35,670 nt of DNA, taken from NCBI GenBank assembly GCA_020199995.1, contig JAIVJM010000217.1, forward strand, positions 1 to 35,670, given 5' to 3'. This DNA is from Acidobacteriota bacterium. GTDB lineage: Bacteria; Acidobacteriota; Blastocatellia; Pyrinomonadales; Pyrinomonadaceae. The translations under genes and the position numbers were made by a program. The notes beneath the pieces were generated by a model. The model searched no databases. It saw only the letters and a program-made list of their open reading frames with translations, and was not told the DNA's origin. Below are positions 1-8,777 of this stretch, piece by piece. The first letter of the stretch is position 1. Every line of letters starts with the position of its first letter.

Positions 1-80
1 GGTTAAAAGCAATTCTGTCTTTAACCAGTCTCCGGCCTCCAGCCTCCAGCCTCTCTCAACAGCCTCCAGCCTCCAGTCTC
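1..80. repeat. Heptad-repeat hairpin element (copy A, cut by window edge)
   Basis: Bases 1-26 form a small inverted repeat (GGTTAAA ... TTTAACC) around an AT-rich loop. They are followed by several copies of a 7-bp unit (CCTCCAG and close variants) up to the stop codon of the next gene. The loop resembles those of the other heptad hairpins in this window. By analogy the complementary left arm should lie just outside the window. This is inferred from architecture, because only one arm is visible. Confidence 0.6.
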
Positions 81-1268
81 TCATCTTTCCATCTTGTTGA
101 AGTGCAGGCGCAGCGGCGTCTTCAGTGAGATGTCGTTGAGCTCGAAGACGGCGTAGCGTGGGTGCTCGGTTTTGATGAGCTGGTAGATGCCGGCCTGTCC
201 CGCAAGGGCGACCGTGCCCTCGCGCTCTTCGAGGTAGCGTCGGGCCTGCTCGACGGTGGGCCGCTTGTCGCTCGTATTGTCGCCCATCGCGTCCACGGCG
301 TAGGACTTGAGGAGCTTCGGCCAGTAGCTCGCGAAGAGCGAGGCGCTGGCGAAGGCATCCACCCAGACCAGCTCGCCGTTGCGCGCGACGATGACGCCGA
401 CGACGCCCGGCTGCAGCACCTCTTTACCGAGCGTCCTGATGTAGTCGTCCATCTGCCCGCTGACCTTCTTGCTGGCGTAGACTTCCTGATAGGTGTCCGT
501 GGTGTTCGCCGTGCCGAGCTTTGCGTTGTTGGCGCTCACCTCTTTCCAGACCTCGCTCTGCTGCTTTTTGTCCTGCGCCGCGCCGCGTAGCTTCGGGTGC
601 GAGATCGCGCCGAGGCTGGAGAAGTTCTCGGCCTGCGTCGCGACCGGAGAGACGATGTCGCCCCTCTGGGCTTGAGCGGGGGCGGCTCCCCGGCCCGCCG
701 TGGCCGACGCCGTGCGGTGGCTCCAGCGCCCGTGCTCGACGCAGAAGACGCTGAGGCTCACGGGCACGCTGACGGGCGGCACGATGCGGTCTTCCTCGAC
801 GATGCGATCCTGCTGGCCGCCGATGATGACTTCGCCTGAGAGCAGCAGAAGCTTCTTGCCCGACTTGTTCGTCAGCGCCAGCTCGTTGACGGAAGCGCCG
901 CCCCCGCCCATCGAGACCTGCTGCTGTTGCACGCGCGCGTTCGCCCCGCGCCCGCCGCGCGGCCTGACGACGGCGGCCTGCGCCGCACCCTTCTCGCTGA
1001 TGATGACCGTGCCGTTCTTAATCCCCTGATCGAGCGTGATGTAATCTCCGCTGCCCGCGAGGTCTCGCCCGCGCACGGGGAAGAGCGTCAGGTTCTTGTA
1101 GCTGACGGGCGCGAGTACCGTCCACCCGCCGACGCCTCCGCCTTGCGCCGACGGCCCGCCGTGCGCCCCTTTTGTGTCCCGCGCGAGCGGCCACATCGTC
1201 GCCGCCAGCAAAGCCGCGCACAAGCACGGCACGAGCCAACCCTTCTTCGATCCCAAACTGTTAGTCAT
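81..1268 (-). CDS. Secreted ARPP-1 (DUF6569) domain protein
   Basis: Exported protein of 395 residues. The N-terminus has a basic start (K8, K9) and a hydrophobic stretch at about residues 11-30, which looks like a signal peptide. The region at about residues 50-390 matches my recollection of the ARPP-1/DUF6569 family: a 'LLLLSGEVIIGGQQDRIVEED' type strand-turn segment, then 'VFCVEHGRWS', then a C-terminal block with 'GVVGVIVARNGELVWVDAF'. The biochemical role of this family is not established. The start is set by a very strong Shine-Dalgarno, AAGGAGG at 1276-1282 on the minus strand, 7 bases before the ATG. The stop codon abuts heptad repeat A. It is probably a single-gene transcript, since the hicBA locus upstream ends about 400 bp away. 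The family call is fairly sure; function is unknown. Confidence 0.75.
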   Translation of the reverse strand: MTNSLGSKKGWLVPCLCAALLAATMWPLARDTKGAHGGPSAQGGGVGGWTVLAPVSYKNLTLFPVRGRDLAGSGDYITLDQGIKNGTVIISEKGAAQAAVVRPRGGRGANARVQQQQVSMGGGGASVNELALTNKSGKKLLLLSGEVIIGGQQDRIVEEDRIVPPVSVPVSLSVFCVEHGRWSHRTASATAGRGAAPAQAQRGDIVSPVATQAENFSSLGAISHPKLRGAAQDKKQQSEVWKEVSANNAKLGTANTTDTYQEVYASKKVSGQMDDYIRTLGKEVLQPGVVGVIVARNGELVWVDAFASASLFASYWPKLLKSYAVDAMGDNTSDKRPTVEQARRYLEEREGTVALAGQAGIYQLIKTEHPRYAVFELNDISLKTPLRLHFNKMER

Positions 1269-1666
1269 AAACTTGCCTCCTTAAAATTTCCATCTCCGGT
1301 GTGGACTCACGTGCGCGCGGGCCGCGTCCGGTGCGTGCGAGGCTTCCGACGTGCCGCTGACATGCGCGAGATCGTGCCGGGGCCGCCGCGGTTTAGTCGC
1401 GCGCTCCGGTCTGGTTCGACAGGTGAACGCGTGCGGGGTCGTCATCTTGCGAGGCGTGTTCGGAATATTTGTTGTGGGATGGGTGCCGCCGAGTTGTCCG
1501 CGTCGGGCGGCGGGCGCAAACAATATCGCCTCGGCGGGCGGGCGTGAGCGCGGGAACATCCGAGCCGCCGCCGGTTTCTAAGCGTGTGTCGTCGTCGCTG
1601 ACTCAAGGTTGACACGGATGAAGAGCCCGGCGCGTCTTGCGCGGGCAAGGGACGAGACTGTCTTCC
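1269..1666. other. Gene-free stretch upstream of the ARPP-1 gene
   Basis: About 400 bases with no convincing coding region. The open frames present have arginine/proline-rich compositions typical of antisense or non-coding GC-rich DNA, and none has a ribosome-binding site. It holds the strong ribosome-binding site of the ARPP-1 gene at its left edge and presumably that gene's promoter. I could not identify clear -35/-10 boxes. Confidence 0.5.
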
Positions 1667-1708
1667 GCACTCTCGGGGTGAAAGTTTGAGAATGGGAAGC
1701 TGACCCAT
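1667..1708 (-). pseudogene. hicA: Remnant of hicA toxin (N-terminus only)
   Basis: Immediately after the HicB stop codon (2-bp gap) there is an ATG followed by 14 codons reading MGQLPILKLSPREC. HicA (YcfA-like) mRNA interferases characteristically begin with M-x-x-L-P-x-L and an R-E or K-E pair before the first helix, and the position is exactly where hicA would sit in a hicBA operon. After this the frame runs into an Arg/Pro/Ser-rich sequence with no HicA features. The conserved G-S-H motif that carries the catalytic histidine is absent in all three frames over the next ~200 bases. I read this as a toxin gene truncated after about 14 codons. It could be chance, but position and sequence together make it likely. 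Confidence 0.45.
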
Positions 1709-1710
1709 CT

Positions 1711-1920
1711 TCAGGCGACCTTCACCATCTGCGTCCCGACGAACTCGGCCTCGAACTCAGGCTCTCCATCTTCGAGCAGCATCGCGATCACTTCCTGCAT
1801 GTTGTCGCGTAGCTCGTCGAGCGTCTCGGCCTGACTGTGCGCGCCCGGAAAGCCCGGGACGTAACCGGCATACAAGCCTGTCTCGGGACATCTTTCCACA
1901 ACGTAGGTAAAGATTTTCAT
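1711..1920 (-). CDS. hicB: HicB-family antitoxin
   Basis: A 69-residue protein with the HicB fold signature: an N-terminal beta strand (MKIFTYVVERCPETGLY), a glycine-proline turn (AGYVPGFPGAHSQ) and the helix AETLDELRDNMQEVIAMLLE, ending in the acidic stretch EDGEPE. This matches the short HicB type, which has only the RNase-H-like domain and no separate DNA-binding domain. The antitoxin normally binds and neutralises the HicA RNase. An upstream in-frame ATG at 1968 would add 16 residues, but family alignment and the sequence 'MKIFTY' favour 1920. The partner toxin following it appears truncated, so this may be a solitary antitoxin. Confidence 0.8.
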   Translation of the reverse strand: MKIFTYVVERCPETGLYAGYVPGFPGAHSQAETLDELRDNMQEVIAMLLEDGEPEFEAEFVGTQMVKVA

Positions 1921-1991
1921 AGACCGATCCTCTTTCTGAAGATAACACTGCGCATGACGCGCGGCCATCTCAAGTTACAATCAGTCGCACA

Positions 1992-3411
1992 TCAATCGCC
2001 CGCGGGCGGCACGCGGCGGTAGCGGTGCGTGACGGGGCGGCGGCGACCGATGCCGATGGCGTTGCGCGAGATGATGAGCGTGGGCGGAAGCTGTCGGCGC
2101 TTGAATTCGTTGGCGGGCGATTCCACCCGGTTGAGGATGTCGTAGACGAGCGCGCGGTCGTGGCCCGCGGCGATGATCTCTTCGGGCGCGGCCTTGCGCT
2201 CGAAGTAGAGTTGGAGGATGGGGTCGAGCACGTCGTAGGGCGGCAAAGATTGGTCGTCGAACTGGTCGGGCGCGAGTTCGGCGGACGGGCGCTTCTCGAC
2301 GATGGCCCGCGGGATGACTTCGCGGTCGCGGTTGTAGTGGCGCGCGAGCGCGAAGGCTTCGGTCTTGAGCACGTCGCCGATGACGGCGAGGCCGCCGTTG
2401 GTGTCGCCGTAGAGCGTGCAGTAGCCGAGCGCCAGCTCCGACTTGTTGCCCGTCGAGAGCAGCAGTCGGCCCTCGGCATTCGAGATGCTCATCAGGATGT
2501 TGCCGCGCAGCCGTGACTGGATGTTCTGGCGCGCCAGCTCTTCGCCCGCGGTCGAAGGGTTTGTCAGATTGAGTTCTGTGACGAGGACTTCGTAAGCCTT
2601 CGTGATCGGCCGCGTCGCCGGGCAGGCAGCGTTCGTCCCTCACGCCGCACTCCAAATCCACCGTCCCGACGAACTCCTCGAAGGGCGGCGCTTGCAGGAT
2701 GGTCTCGCCCCGGCAGTCGGTGACGAGGCTTGCGCCGTCGAAGATGACGCCGTCGTTGCCGCCGACGAGGTTGACATAGACGACCGGAAGTTTCGCCATC
2801 CGCGAGCGGTGCGCGACCATCGAACAACGCTGCCCCATCTTCGCCTTGTTGAAGGGCGAGGCGTTGGGCGAGACGACGACGGTCGCGCCCATCTCGATCA
2901 CCTCGTCGGTCGGGTCGTGCGCGTAGAGCCGCTCGCGCCAGAACGTCTTGTCGTTCCAGAAATCCTCGCACACGACGACGCCGAGCCGCTCGCCGCCGAG
3001 GTCGAAGAGCCGACGCTCCTTCGACGCCTCGAAATAGCGCGGGTCGTCGAAGACATCGTATTCGGGGAGCAGCGTCTTATCGGCAAAGCCCAGCAGCTCG
3101 CCATTCCGGATGACCGCCGCCGAGTTGTAGAGCCTGCGCCCGGAAGTCTCGTTGGTGGGCCTCACCGTGCCCACGACGGCTGTCAGCCCCGCGGTCGCGG
3201 GGATGATTCGTTCGAGCGGCGCGAGCGCGTTCTGCGCGATGTCGCGCTCGAGAAACCAGTCGAGCGAGGTGTACCCCTGGACGGCCACTTCGGGGAAGAC
3301 GACGAGGTCGGAGCGATCCTCCCGCGCCTGCTCGATGGCGCGCAGGATTTTCTCGACGTTGCCCTCGTAATCGCCGTTCGTCGTGTTGATCTGCCCGATG
3401 GTGACGCGCAT
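1992..3411 (-). pseudogene. nadE: Glutamine-dependent NAD+ synthetase, internally deleted and frameshifted
   Basis: NadE makes NAD+ from deamido-NAD+, ATP and glutamine. The N-terminal glutaminase (nitrilase-fold) domain is complete over ~257 residues, with the expected Glu-Lys-Cys triad at E41 (FPE), K112 (DKTLLPEY) and C148 (VVCEDFW). At about 2625-2640 the frame shifts. A second frame then continues as PITKAYEVLVTELNL, QSRLRGN, STGNKSE, YGDTNGG and SLPPYDVLDP, which is the C-terminal half of the synthetase domain. The piece between them, including the ATP-pyrophosphatase motif S-G-G-x-D-S, is absent in every frame. Roughly 80-100 residues (about 250-300 bp) are missing compared with the usual ~550. 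The start ATG has AAAGGTG upstream; longer in-frame extensions lack family similarity. NadE is normally essential, so either a second copy exists or the lesion is an assembly error. Confidence 0.85.
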
Positions 3412-3608
3412 GCACCTTTGTCCTTCGCGGCCCGCCTGTGTCGAGCCAGTGCGACTTCGGCGTGCGATATAGTTAGCGCGCCGCTCGTCCACGGCACGGG
3501 CGGTTAAAGTCTTAACTTCGCTTAAAGGATAACGAAAACGGTGGGGAATGGGAATCTTCCGGCAGGCGCGCGGCGAACTCGTTGGCGGATTACTTCCCTC
3601 ACGATTTC

Positions 3609-5007
3609 TTACCGGCGTTTGCCGTGGCCGCCGCCGCCCGGCGTCTCGATGCGGACGCGGTCGCCGGCCTCCAATTCCCACGAGCCCTTCGAGCCGATTT
3701 TGCGCGCGCGCCCACCGCGGTGAACGATCATGTCCCGACCGGGCTTCGCGTCTTCGCCGCCGCCGAGGCCGTAAGGCGCACGCGTGCGACGGTCGGCCAG
3801 AAGCGACATGCGCGCGGGCACGAGCGTCTCGATTTCGCGGACGACGCCTTCACCCCCGCGCCTGCGGCCACGCCCGCCCGAGCCTTTGCGCAGCGCGTAG
3901 ACGCGCACGCGCAGCGGGTAAGCGTATTCGAGCGCCTCGGCGGGCGTGTTGAGGCTGTTGGTCATGTGCGTGTGGACGCCGCTCACGCCGCCGCGCGCGG
4001 CGCGCGCGCCCATCCCGCCCGCGATGGTCTCGTAGTAGGCGAACTCGCGGCCCGTGCGAGAGTCTGTGCCGCCGATGGTGAGGTTGTTCATCGAGCCCTG
4101 ACTCGCCGCCGGGATTCTTTCGGGCAGAGCGCGCCAGAGCGCCTTGAAGAGCACGTCAACGATGCGCTGCGAGGTCTCGACGTTCCCGCCCGCGACCGGC
4201 GCGGGGTGCGAGGCGTTGGTGACTGTCGAGCGCGGCGCGACGACTTCGATGGGCTCCATGAGCCCCGCGCTCGCGGGCACGTCTTCCGCCCCGACGAGGC
4301 AGGTGCGCGGCGTACTCGCGCGCCTCCCTCCCGCCGGAGCGCCCGATGATCTCAAGCAGCCGCGCCGCGCCGGTCTTCAGAGAGCCGATCTGCGCCTCGA
4401 AGTCCGCGCGCCGCTCCGCCTCGACCCGCACGTTCGCGAGCACGAGACGCATCACGTCCTCCGCGACTCGGCCCCCGCGCACGATGTGCACGGGCGGGAT
4501 GCGCAAACCCTCGCCGTAGACGTCGGTCGCCATCCCCATCGAGCCCGGCGTCGCCCCGCCGATGTCGGCGTGGTGCGCGCGGTTGGCGACATAAAAGAGG
4601 GGTTTGAGGCTTGAGGCTTGAGGCTTGCGCGGCTTCTTCACGAGCCTCAAGTCTCTGGCCTCCGGTCTCTGGTTGAAGACGCCAGCGACGAGCGTCACGT
4701 CGGGCAAGTGCGTGCCGCCGGCGAAGGGGTCGTTTAAGGCGACGACATCGCCGGGCGCGAGCGTGGTCTGCCGAAGCGCGGCGGCGACGGCCAACGGCAT
4801 CGAGCCGAGGTGGACGGGCATATGGTCGCCCTGCGCGATGACGCGGCCCGCACGGTCGAAGACGGCGCACGAGTAGTCGCGCCGCTCCTTGATGTTCGGC
4901 GAGTGCGCCGTGCGCCGCAGGGTGATGCCCATCTCTTCGGCCACCGAGGTGTAGAGCGCGCGGTAGATTTCCAGCGTCGTCGGGTCGAAGCCCGTTTTGC
5001 GTTTCAT
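3609..5007 (-). pseudogene. hyuB: Hydantoinase B/oxoprolinase family subunit, internally deleted and frameshifted
   Basis: HyuB family partner of the ATP-dependent hydantoinase/oxoprolinase subunit A encoded upstream. The first ~236 residues are in one frame (FDPTTLEIYRALYTSVAEEM, RTAHSPNIKERRDYSCAVFD, ALNDPFAGGTHLPDVTLV, VANRAHHADIGG). At about 4300 the frame changes and the C-terminal ~225 residues follow (EDVPASAGLMEPIEV, APVAGGNVETSQRI, AASQGSMNNLTIGG, glycine-rich end GGGGHGKRR). About 70-80 residues normally lying between REYAAHL and the E-D-V-P motif are missing, so the protein cannot be made whole. The gene starts 4 bp after the M20 peptidase stop codon and was evidently co-translated with it. 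A repeat element lies in frame inside the N-terminal half at 4603-4677. Confidence 0.85.
4603..4677. repeat. Heptad-repeat hairpin element inside hyuB (copy G)
   Basis: Four copies of a TTGAGGC-type 7-mer, a short spacer, then the complementary GCCTCAAG and a CCTCCGG/GTCTCTGG segment that resembles repeat A at the left window edge. Length is about 75 bp, a multiple of three, and there is no stop codon. In HyuB it encodes roughly 25 residues (around RPEARDLRLVKKPRKPQASS) just before the conserved F-Y-V-A-N-R-A-H-H block, where relatives have only a few residues. Confidence 0.65.
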
Positions 5008-5011
5008 CAGT

Positions 5012-6466
5012 TCACAGCTTCAGGCGTCCCGTCTCATGCGACGACAGAGCCTTCACCAGCCGGTAGAGAAACTCCTGCCCTTCGTCGAGCGATTTCGTGG
5101 CGAGGCGTTCGTCCCTGCCGTGAGCGCGGTTATCGTCAATGTCCGAGAAGATGCCGGAGACGCCGTAGAAGGGAATGCCGGCCTGCCGGAAGTAGAGGCT
5201 GTCGGTCGCGCCCGTGCCCATGATGGGGATGACGGGGACTTTTGGCCACATCTCGCGCGTGATGCCCTCAATCGGCCCCATCACGGCGGGCGTCAAGGGC
5301 GAGGGCGGGCTCGGCTTCGGCTCTTTGATATACGTGATCTTGATCTGGTCGTCGGCAAGCACGCGCGTGAGCGTGCTCAGAACTTCCGCCGCGTTCTCCT
5401 GCGGGAGGATGCGGCAGTTGACGGTGGCGCGCGCGGTCTGCGGCAAGGCGTTATCGGCGTGGCCCGCGTCGAGGCGTGTGGGCGTGCAGGTCGTGCGCAT
5501 CAAAGCGTTGTTGTAGGCCGAGGTTGCGAGGCGCTCGGCGGCAGCCGCGTCGGGCGTCGCGCTCCCCGCGACCGCCTTCATGTCGGCGGCGGTCTGCCCC
5601 GTCTCAATCGCCGCCGTGCGGGTGAAGTATGTGCGCGTGACTTCGTTTAAGTTGATGGGGAAGTCGAACTTCGCCAGCCGGTCAATCCCAGCGGCGAGAC
5701 GATAGATCGCGTTGTCCCTGACGGGCAGCGAGCTGTGCCCGCCCTTGTTCTTCACTTCGAGCATGAAGCTCTGGTAGACCTTCTCGCTGGCCTGCACGCC
5801 GTTAAAAAGCTTCACGCCCTTGCGATGTCGCCCGCCGCCGCCCTCGTTGATGCCGAGTTCGGCGTCAACCAACTGCCGGTGATTCTTCAGCAGCCACTCG
5901 ACGCCGTTGAAGTCGCCGCCCTCCTCGTCCGCCGTTAGTATCACAATGAGGTCGCGTTCGGGCTTGAAACCTTCGCGCTTGAAGCGGATGAGGTTGGCGA
6001 CGAAGATGGCGGCCATCGCCTTGTCGTCCGACGTGCCGCGCCCGTAGAAGTAGCCCTCGCGCTCGGTGAGCTTGAAGGGGTCGAGGCCGTCCGACCAATC
6101 CTCCTTGCGCGCCTCGACGACATCTATGTGCGCGAGCAGCGCGAGCGGCTTGCGCGCGCCCGTCCCGCGCAGCCGCGCGACGAGGTTACCTTTCCGCGCG
6201 TTGCCGGGGTGGACTAACACGCGCACGTCTTCCGCCGCGAAGCCGGCCCCGCGCAGCCGCGCGGCCATCGCCTCGGCGGCCTTCGTATTGTCGCCCACTG
6301 AGTCGGTGGTGTTGATCTCGATCAGCTCCTTGTAAATCTCCCGCAGCATCTGCTGGTGCGGAGCGGACTTCGCGGCCTGACTCGAAGCCGCGCGCGGCGC
6401 GGCGAGAAGCCCCGCGAGGAGCGAGACGGCGAGCACGGCCAGTAAAGTTTTCTTCGTCCTTTTCAT
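5012..6466 (-). CDS. Exported M20 family metallopeptidase
   Basis: Zinc-dependent exopeptidase of the M20 (carboxypeptidase/ArgE-DapE) family, 484 residues, with a signal peptide at about residues 1-30 (KRTKK, hydrophobic core, AAS-QA cleavage region). Metal and catalytic residues are visible: LLAHIDVV (first zinc His and nearby Asp), GTSDDK (bridging Asp), LTADEEGG (general-base Glu and zinc Glu), a dimerisation lid starting NKGGHSSLP, and a C-terminal zinc His in DDNRAHGRDER. Length is normal and no residue is missing. The ribosome-binding site AAGGGAG lies 8 bases before the ATG. The gene sits between hyuA (120 bp upstream) and hyuB (4 bp downstream), which suggests processing of amino-acyl or N-acyl substrates in the periplasm as part of the same pathway. 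The exact substrate cannot be read from sequence. Confidence 0.88.
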   Translation of the reverse strand: MKRTKKTLLAVLAVSLLAGLLAAPRAASSQAAKSAPHQQMLREIYKELIEINTTDSVGDNTKAAEAMAARLRGAGFAAEDVRVLVHPGNARKGNLVARLRGTGARKPLALLAHIDVVEARKEDWSDGLDPFKLTEREGYFYGRGTSDDKAMAAIFVANLIRFKREGFKPERDLIVILTADEEGGDFNGVEWLLKNHRQLVDAELGINEGGGGRHRKGVKLFNGVQASEKVYQSFMLEVKNKGGHSSLPVRDNAIYRLAAGIDRLAKFDFPINLNEVTRTYFTRTAAIETGQTAADMKAVAGSATPDAAAAERLATSAYNNALMRTTCTPTRLDAGHADNALPQTARATVNCRILPQENAAEVLSTLTRVLADDQIKITYIKEPKPSPPSPLTPAVMGPIEGITREMWPKVPVIPIMGTGATDSLYFRQAGIPFYGVSGIFSDIDDNRAHGRDERLATKSLDEGQEFLYRLVKALSSHETGRLKL

Positions 6467-6586
6467 TTTCGGTCTCCCTTGCGTGGTGTGGAGTTGCGCT
6501 TCTACAGAGATTTGCGATTGCGCTCCCGGCAGTTAGGTCTGACATACATTTGCAAACTGCTCTAAGCGTGCGGCGATGTTTCCTGT

Positions 6587-8629
6587 TCACAGCTCGATGA
6601 CGAGATTGCCGCTCCCGTCAATGGCGGCCCGCGCGCCCGCCGGGACGAGCGTCGTGGAGGAATATTCCGTGACGACGCAGGGCGTCCGCAGCCGCGCGCC
6701 CGCGGGCAGCTCTTCGCGCGCGTAGACGCCGACCCGCTTGCGCCCGTCGTCGAAGTAAACCTCCGCGCGCCTCTCCGGCTTCAAGACCTTTCCGCCGTCC
6801 GCGGGCCGTCTCATCTTCTCGCGCGGCAACTTTTCGACGAGCCCGCGTGACGAGAGGCGCGCGCTCACGATCTCGATTGAAGGGGCCGTCTGCGCGTAGC
6901 CGTAGCGCGCCTCGTGCGCGGCGTGAAAACGCCGGACGAGGCGGCGGCCTTCTTCCCATTCAATCTCCAGCTCGAACGACTGCCCTCGGTAGCGCGCGGC
7001 GACCGTGCGCTCGTGGCGCTGCCTCTCGTCGGCGAAGCCTTCGCGCCTGAGCGCGGAGCGCGCCTCTCTCTCCATCTCACGGAAGGCGCGGGCGAGCGTG
7101 GCGGCGTCGCCTCCGCTCCCGAACTCGATCATCACGGTGCGGCTCAGGTTCTTGCCGACGTCGGCGCGGAGCGCGCCCGTGGCCGAGAGCGCGCCGGGGC
7201 CGCGTGGGACGACGACGCGCGGGACTCTCAAGGCGCGCGCAAGTTCGACGGCGTGCAGGCCGCCCGCGCCGCCGAACGTCACGAGCGTGAAGCCGCGCGG
7301 GTCGAAACCCCTCTCGACCGAGACGGCACGAAGCGCCCTCTCCATGCCTGCGTTGACGACGCGCACGACGCCGAGCGCGGCCTCCTCCGCAGTCACCCCG
7401 CGCCCGCCAGCCGCGCTCATCTCGCGCGCGAGTCGGCCCAGAGCCTCAGCCGCGCGCGCTTCGTCCAGAATGAAATCGCCGCCCAGCAGGTCGGCCCCGC
7501 CGAAGCGTCCGAGCAGGAGGTTGGCGTCCGTCACCGTCGGCAAAAGCGAGCGCCCGTAGCAGGCCGGCCCCGGCACGGCGCCCGCCGACTCGGGGCCGAC
7601 GCGTAGACTACCGCCCGCGTCCACGCGCGCGACCGAACCGCCGCCCGCCCCGACCGTGTGGATGTCGAGCGCGGGCACGGCGACGGGGAGACCCGAGACG
7701 ACCGATTCGCTCGTCAGCCGCAGGCGGCCCGCCGCGCCGAGCGCCACGTCGGTCGAAGTCCCGCCCATGTCGAAGGTGATGATGTCGCGGAAACCCGCGG
7801 ACCGTGCCGCGTCGAGCCCCCCGACGACCCCTCCCGCCGGCCCCGAAAGAATCGTCCGCACCGGCTCGGAGGCCGCGACCCGCGCCGAGACGCTCCCGCC
7901 CGAAGACTGCATCACGCGCAAAGACCTTCCTTTCACGCTCGCGCCGAGCCGCCGCAGATACGCGCCCATCAGGGGCTGGAGGTAAGCGTTGACGGCGACG
8001 GTCGAGGTGCGCTCGTACTCGCGATACTCCGGGAGGATTTTGTGAGAGACCGAGAGCGGCACACCGGGAAGCGCCGCCGCGATGGCCCGCTCGATTCGAC
8101 GCTCATGCTCGGGCGCGGCGAAGGAAAAGAGGAGTGAGACGGCGACCGCCTCGACGCGCGCGCGTTTGAGCTTCGAGACGAGCGCGCGCAACTCCTCCGC
8201 TTCCAGCTCTTCGACGACCGAGCCGTCCGAGGCGATGCGCTCGCGCACGCCGAAGCGTAAATTATCGGCGACGAGCGGCGCGGGGCGCGTCCAGTCGAGA
8301 TCGTAGAGCGAGGCACGCGCCTGCCGACCGATGACGAGCACGTCCTCGAACCCGCAGGTCGTGACGAGCGCCGCGCGCGCCCCGCGCCGCTCAAGGAGCG
8401 CGTTTGTCCCCACGGTCGTCCCGTGGACGACTTCGAGGTCGGCGAGGCGCACGCCCGTCTCAGCGGCGACTCTCCGCAGTCCTTCGATGATGGCGATTGA
8501 AGCGTCTGCGGGCGTCGAGGCCAACTTGAAGACGCGCGCGCGCCCACCCGCTTGGAAGACGAAATCCGTGAACGTCCCGCCCGTGTCAACGCCGACGCGC
8601 ACGCGCGCCTGTTCCCGTTCGCTCTTCAT
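6587..8629 (-). CDS. hyuA: Hydantoinase/oxoprolinase family subunit A
   Basis: ATP-binding subunit of the HyuA family (N-methylhydantoinase, 5-oxoprolinase, acetone/acetophenone carboxylase relatives), about 680 residues, complete. The N-terminal ASKHA-type phosphate loop reads VGVDTGGTFTDFV at about residues 12-24. A second one, FDMGGTSTDVALG, lies near residue 300, and TFGGAGGLHAVELA near 500. A C-terminal region ends in a beta-rich tail (ITEYSSTTLVPAGA-like). The enzyme typically couples ATP hydrolysis to ring opening or carboxylation together with HyuB. The start at 8629 (MKSEREQARVRVGVD) is preferred, because the longer in-frame reading back to 8731 runs through hairpin repeat B and encodes repeat-derived sequence. 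Its partner hyuB further down the cluster is broken. Confidence 0.88.
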   Translation of the reverse strand: MKSEREQARVRVGVDTGGTFTDFVFQAGGRARVFKLASTPADASIAIIEGLRRVAAETGVRLADLEVVHGTTVGTNALLERRGARAALVTTCGFEDVLVIGRQARASLYDLDWTRPAPLVADNLRFGVRERIASDGSVVEELEAEELRALVSKLKRARVEAVAVSLLFSFAAPEHERRIERAIAAALPGVPLSVSHKILPEYREYERTSTVAVNAYLQPLMGAYLRRLGASVKGRSLRVMQSSGGSVSARVAASEPVRTILSGPAGGVVGGLDAARSAGFRDIITFDMGGTSTDVALGAAGRLRLTSESVVSGLPVAVPALDIHTVGAGGGSVARVDAGGSLRVGPESAGAVPGPACYGRSLLPTVTDANLLLGRFGGADLLGGDFILDEARAAEALGRLAREMSAAGGRGVTAEEAALGVVRVVNAGMERALRAVSVERGFDPRGFTLVTFGGAGGLHAVELARALRVPRVVVPRGPGALSATGALRADVGKNLSRTVMIEFGSGGDAATLARAFREMEREARSALRREGFADERQRHERTVAARYRGQSFELEIEWEEGRRLVRRFHAAHEARYGYAQTAPSIEIVSARLSSRGLVEKLPREKMRRPADGGKVLKPERRAEVYFDDGRKRVGVYAREELPAGARLRTPCVVTEYSSTTLVPAGARAAIDGSGNLVIEL

Positions 8630-8644
8630 CACACAGCAAATATA

Positions 8645-8767
<123 letters not shown>

Positions 8768-8777
8768 AATTTCTTTT

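Noticed and set aside
1281..1559. 92-codon minus-strand frame upstream of the ARPP-1 gene
   Set aside because: Arg/Pro/His-rich, no Shine-Dalgarno and no recognisable motif; not supported as a gene.
3412..3681. 90-residue N-terminal extension of NadE
   Set aside because: No family similarity upstream of the MRVTIGQINTT start, which has a good ribosome-binding site.
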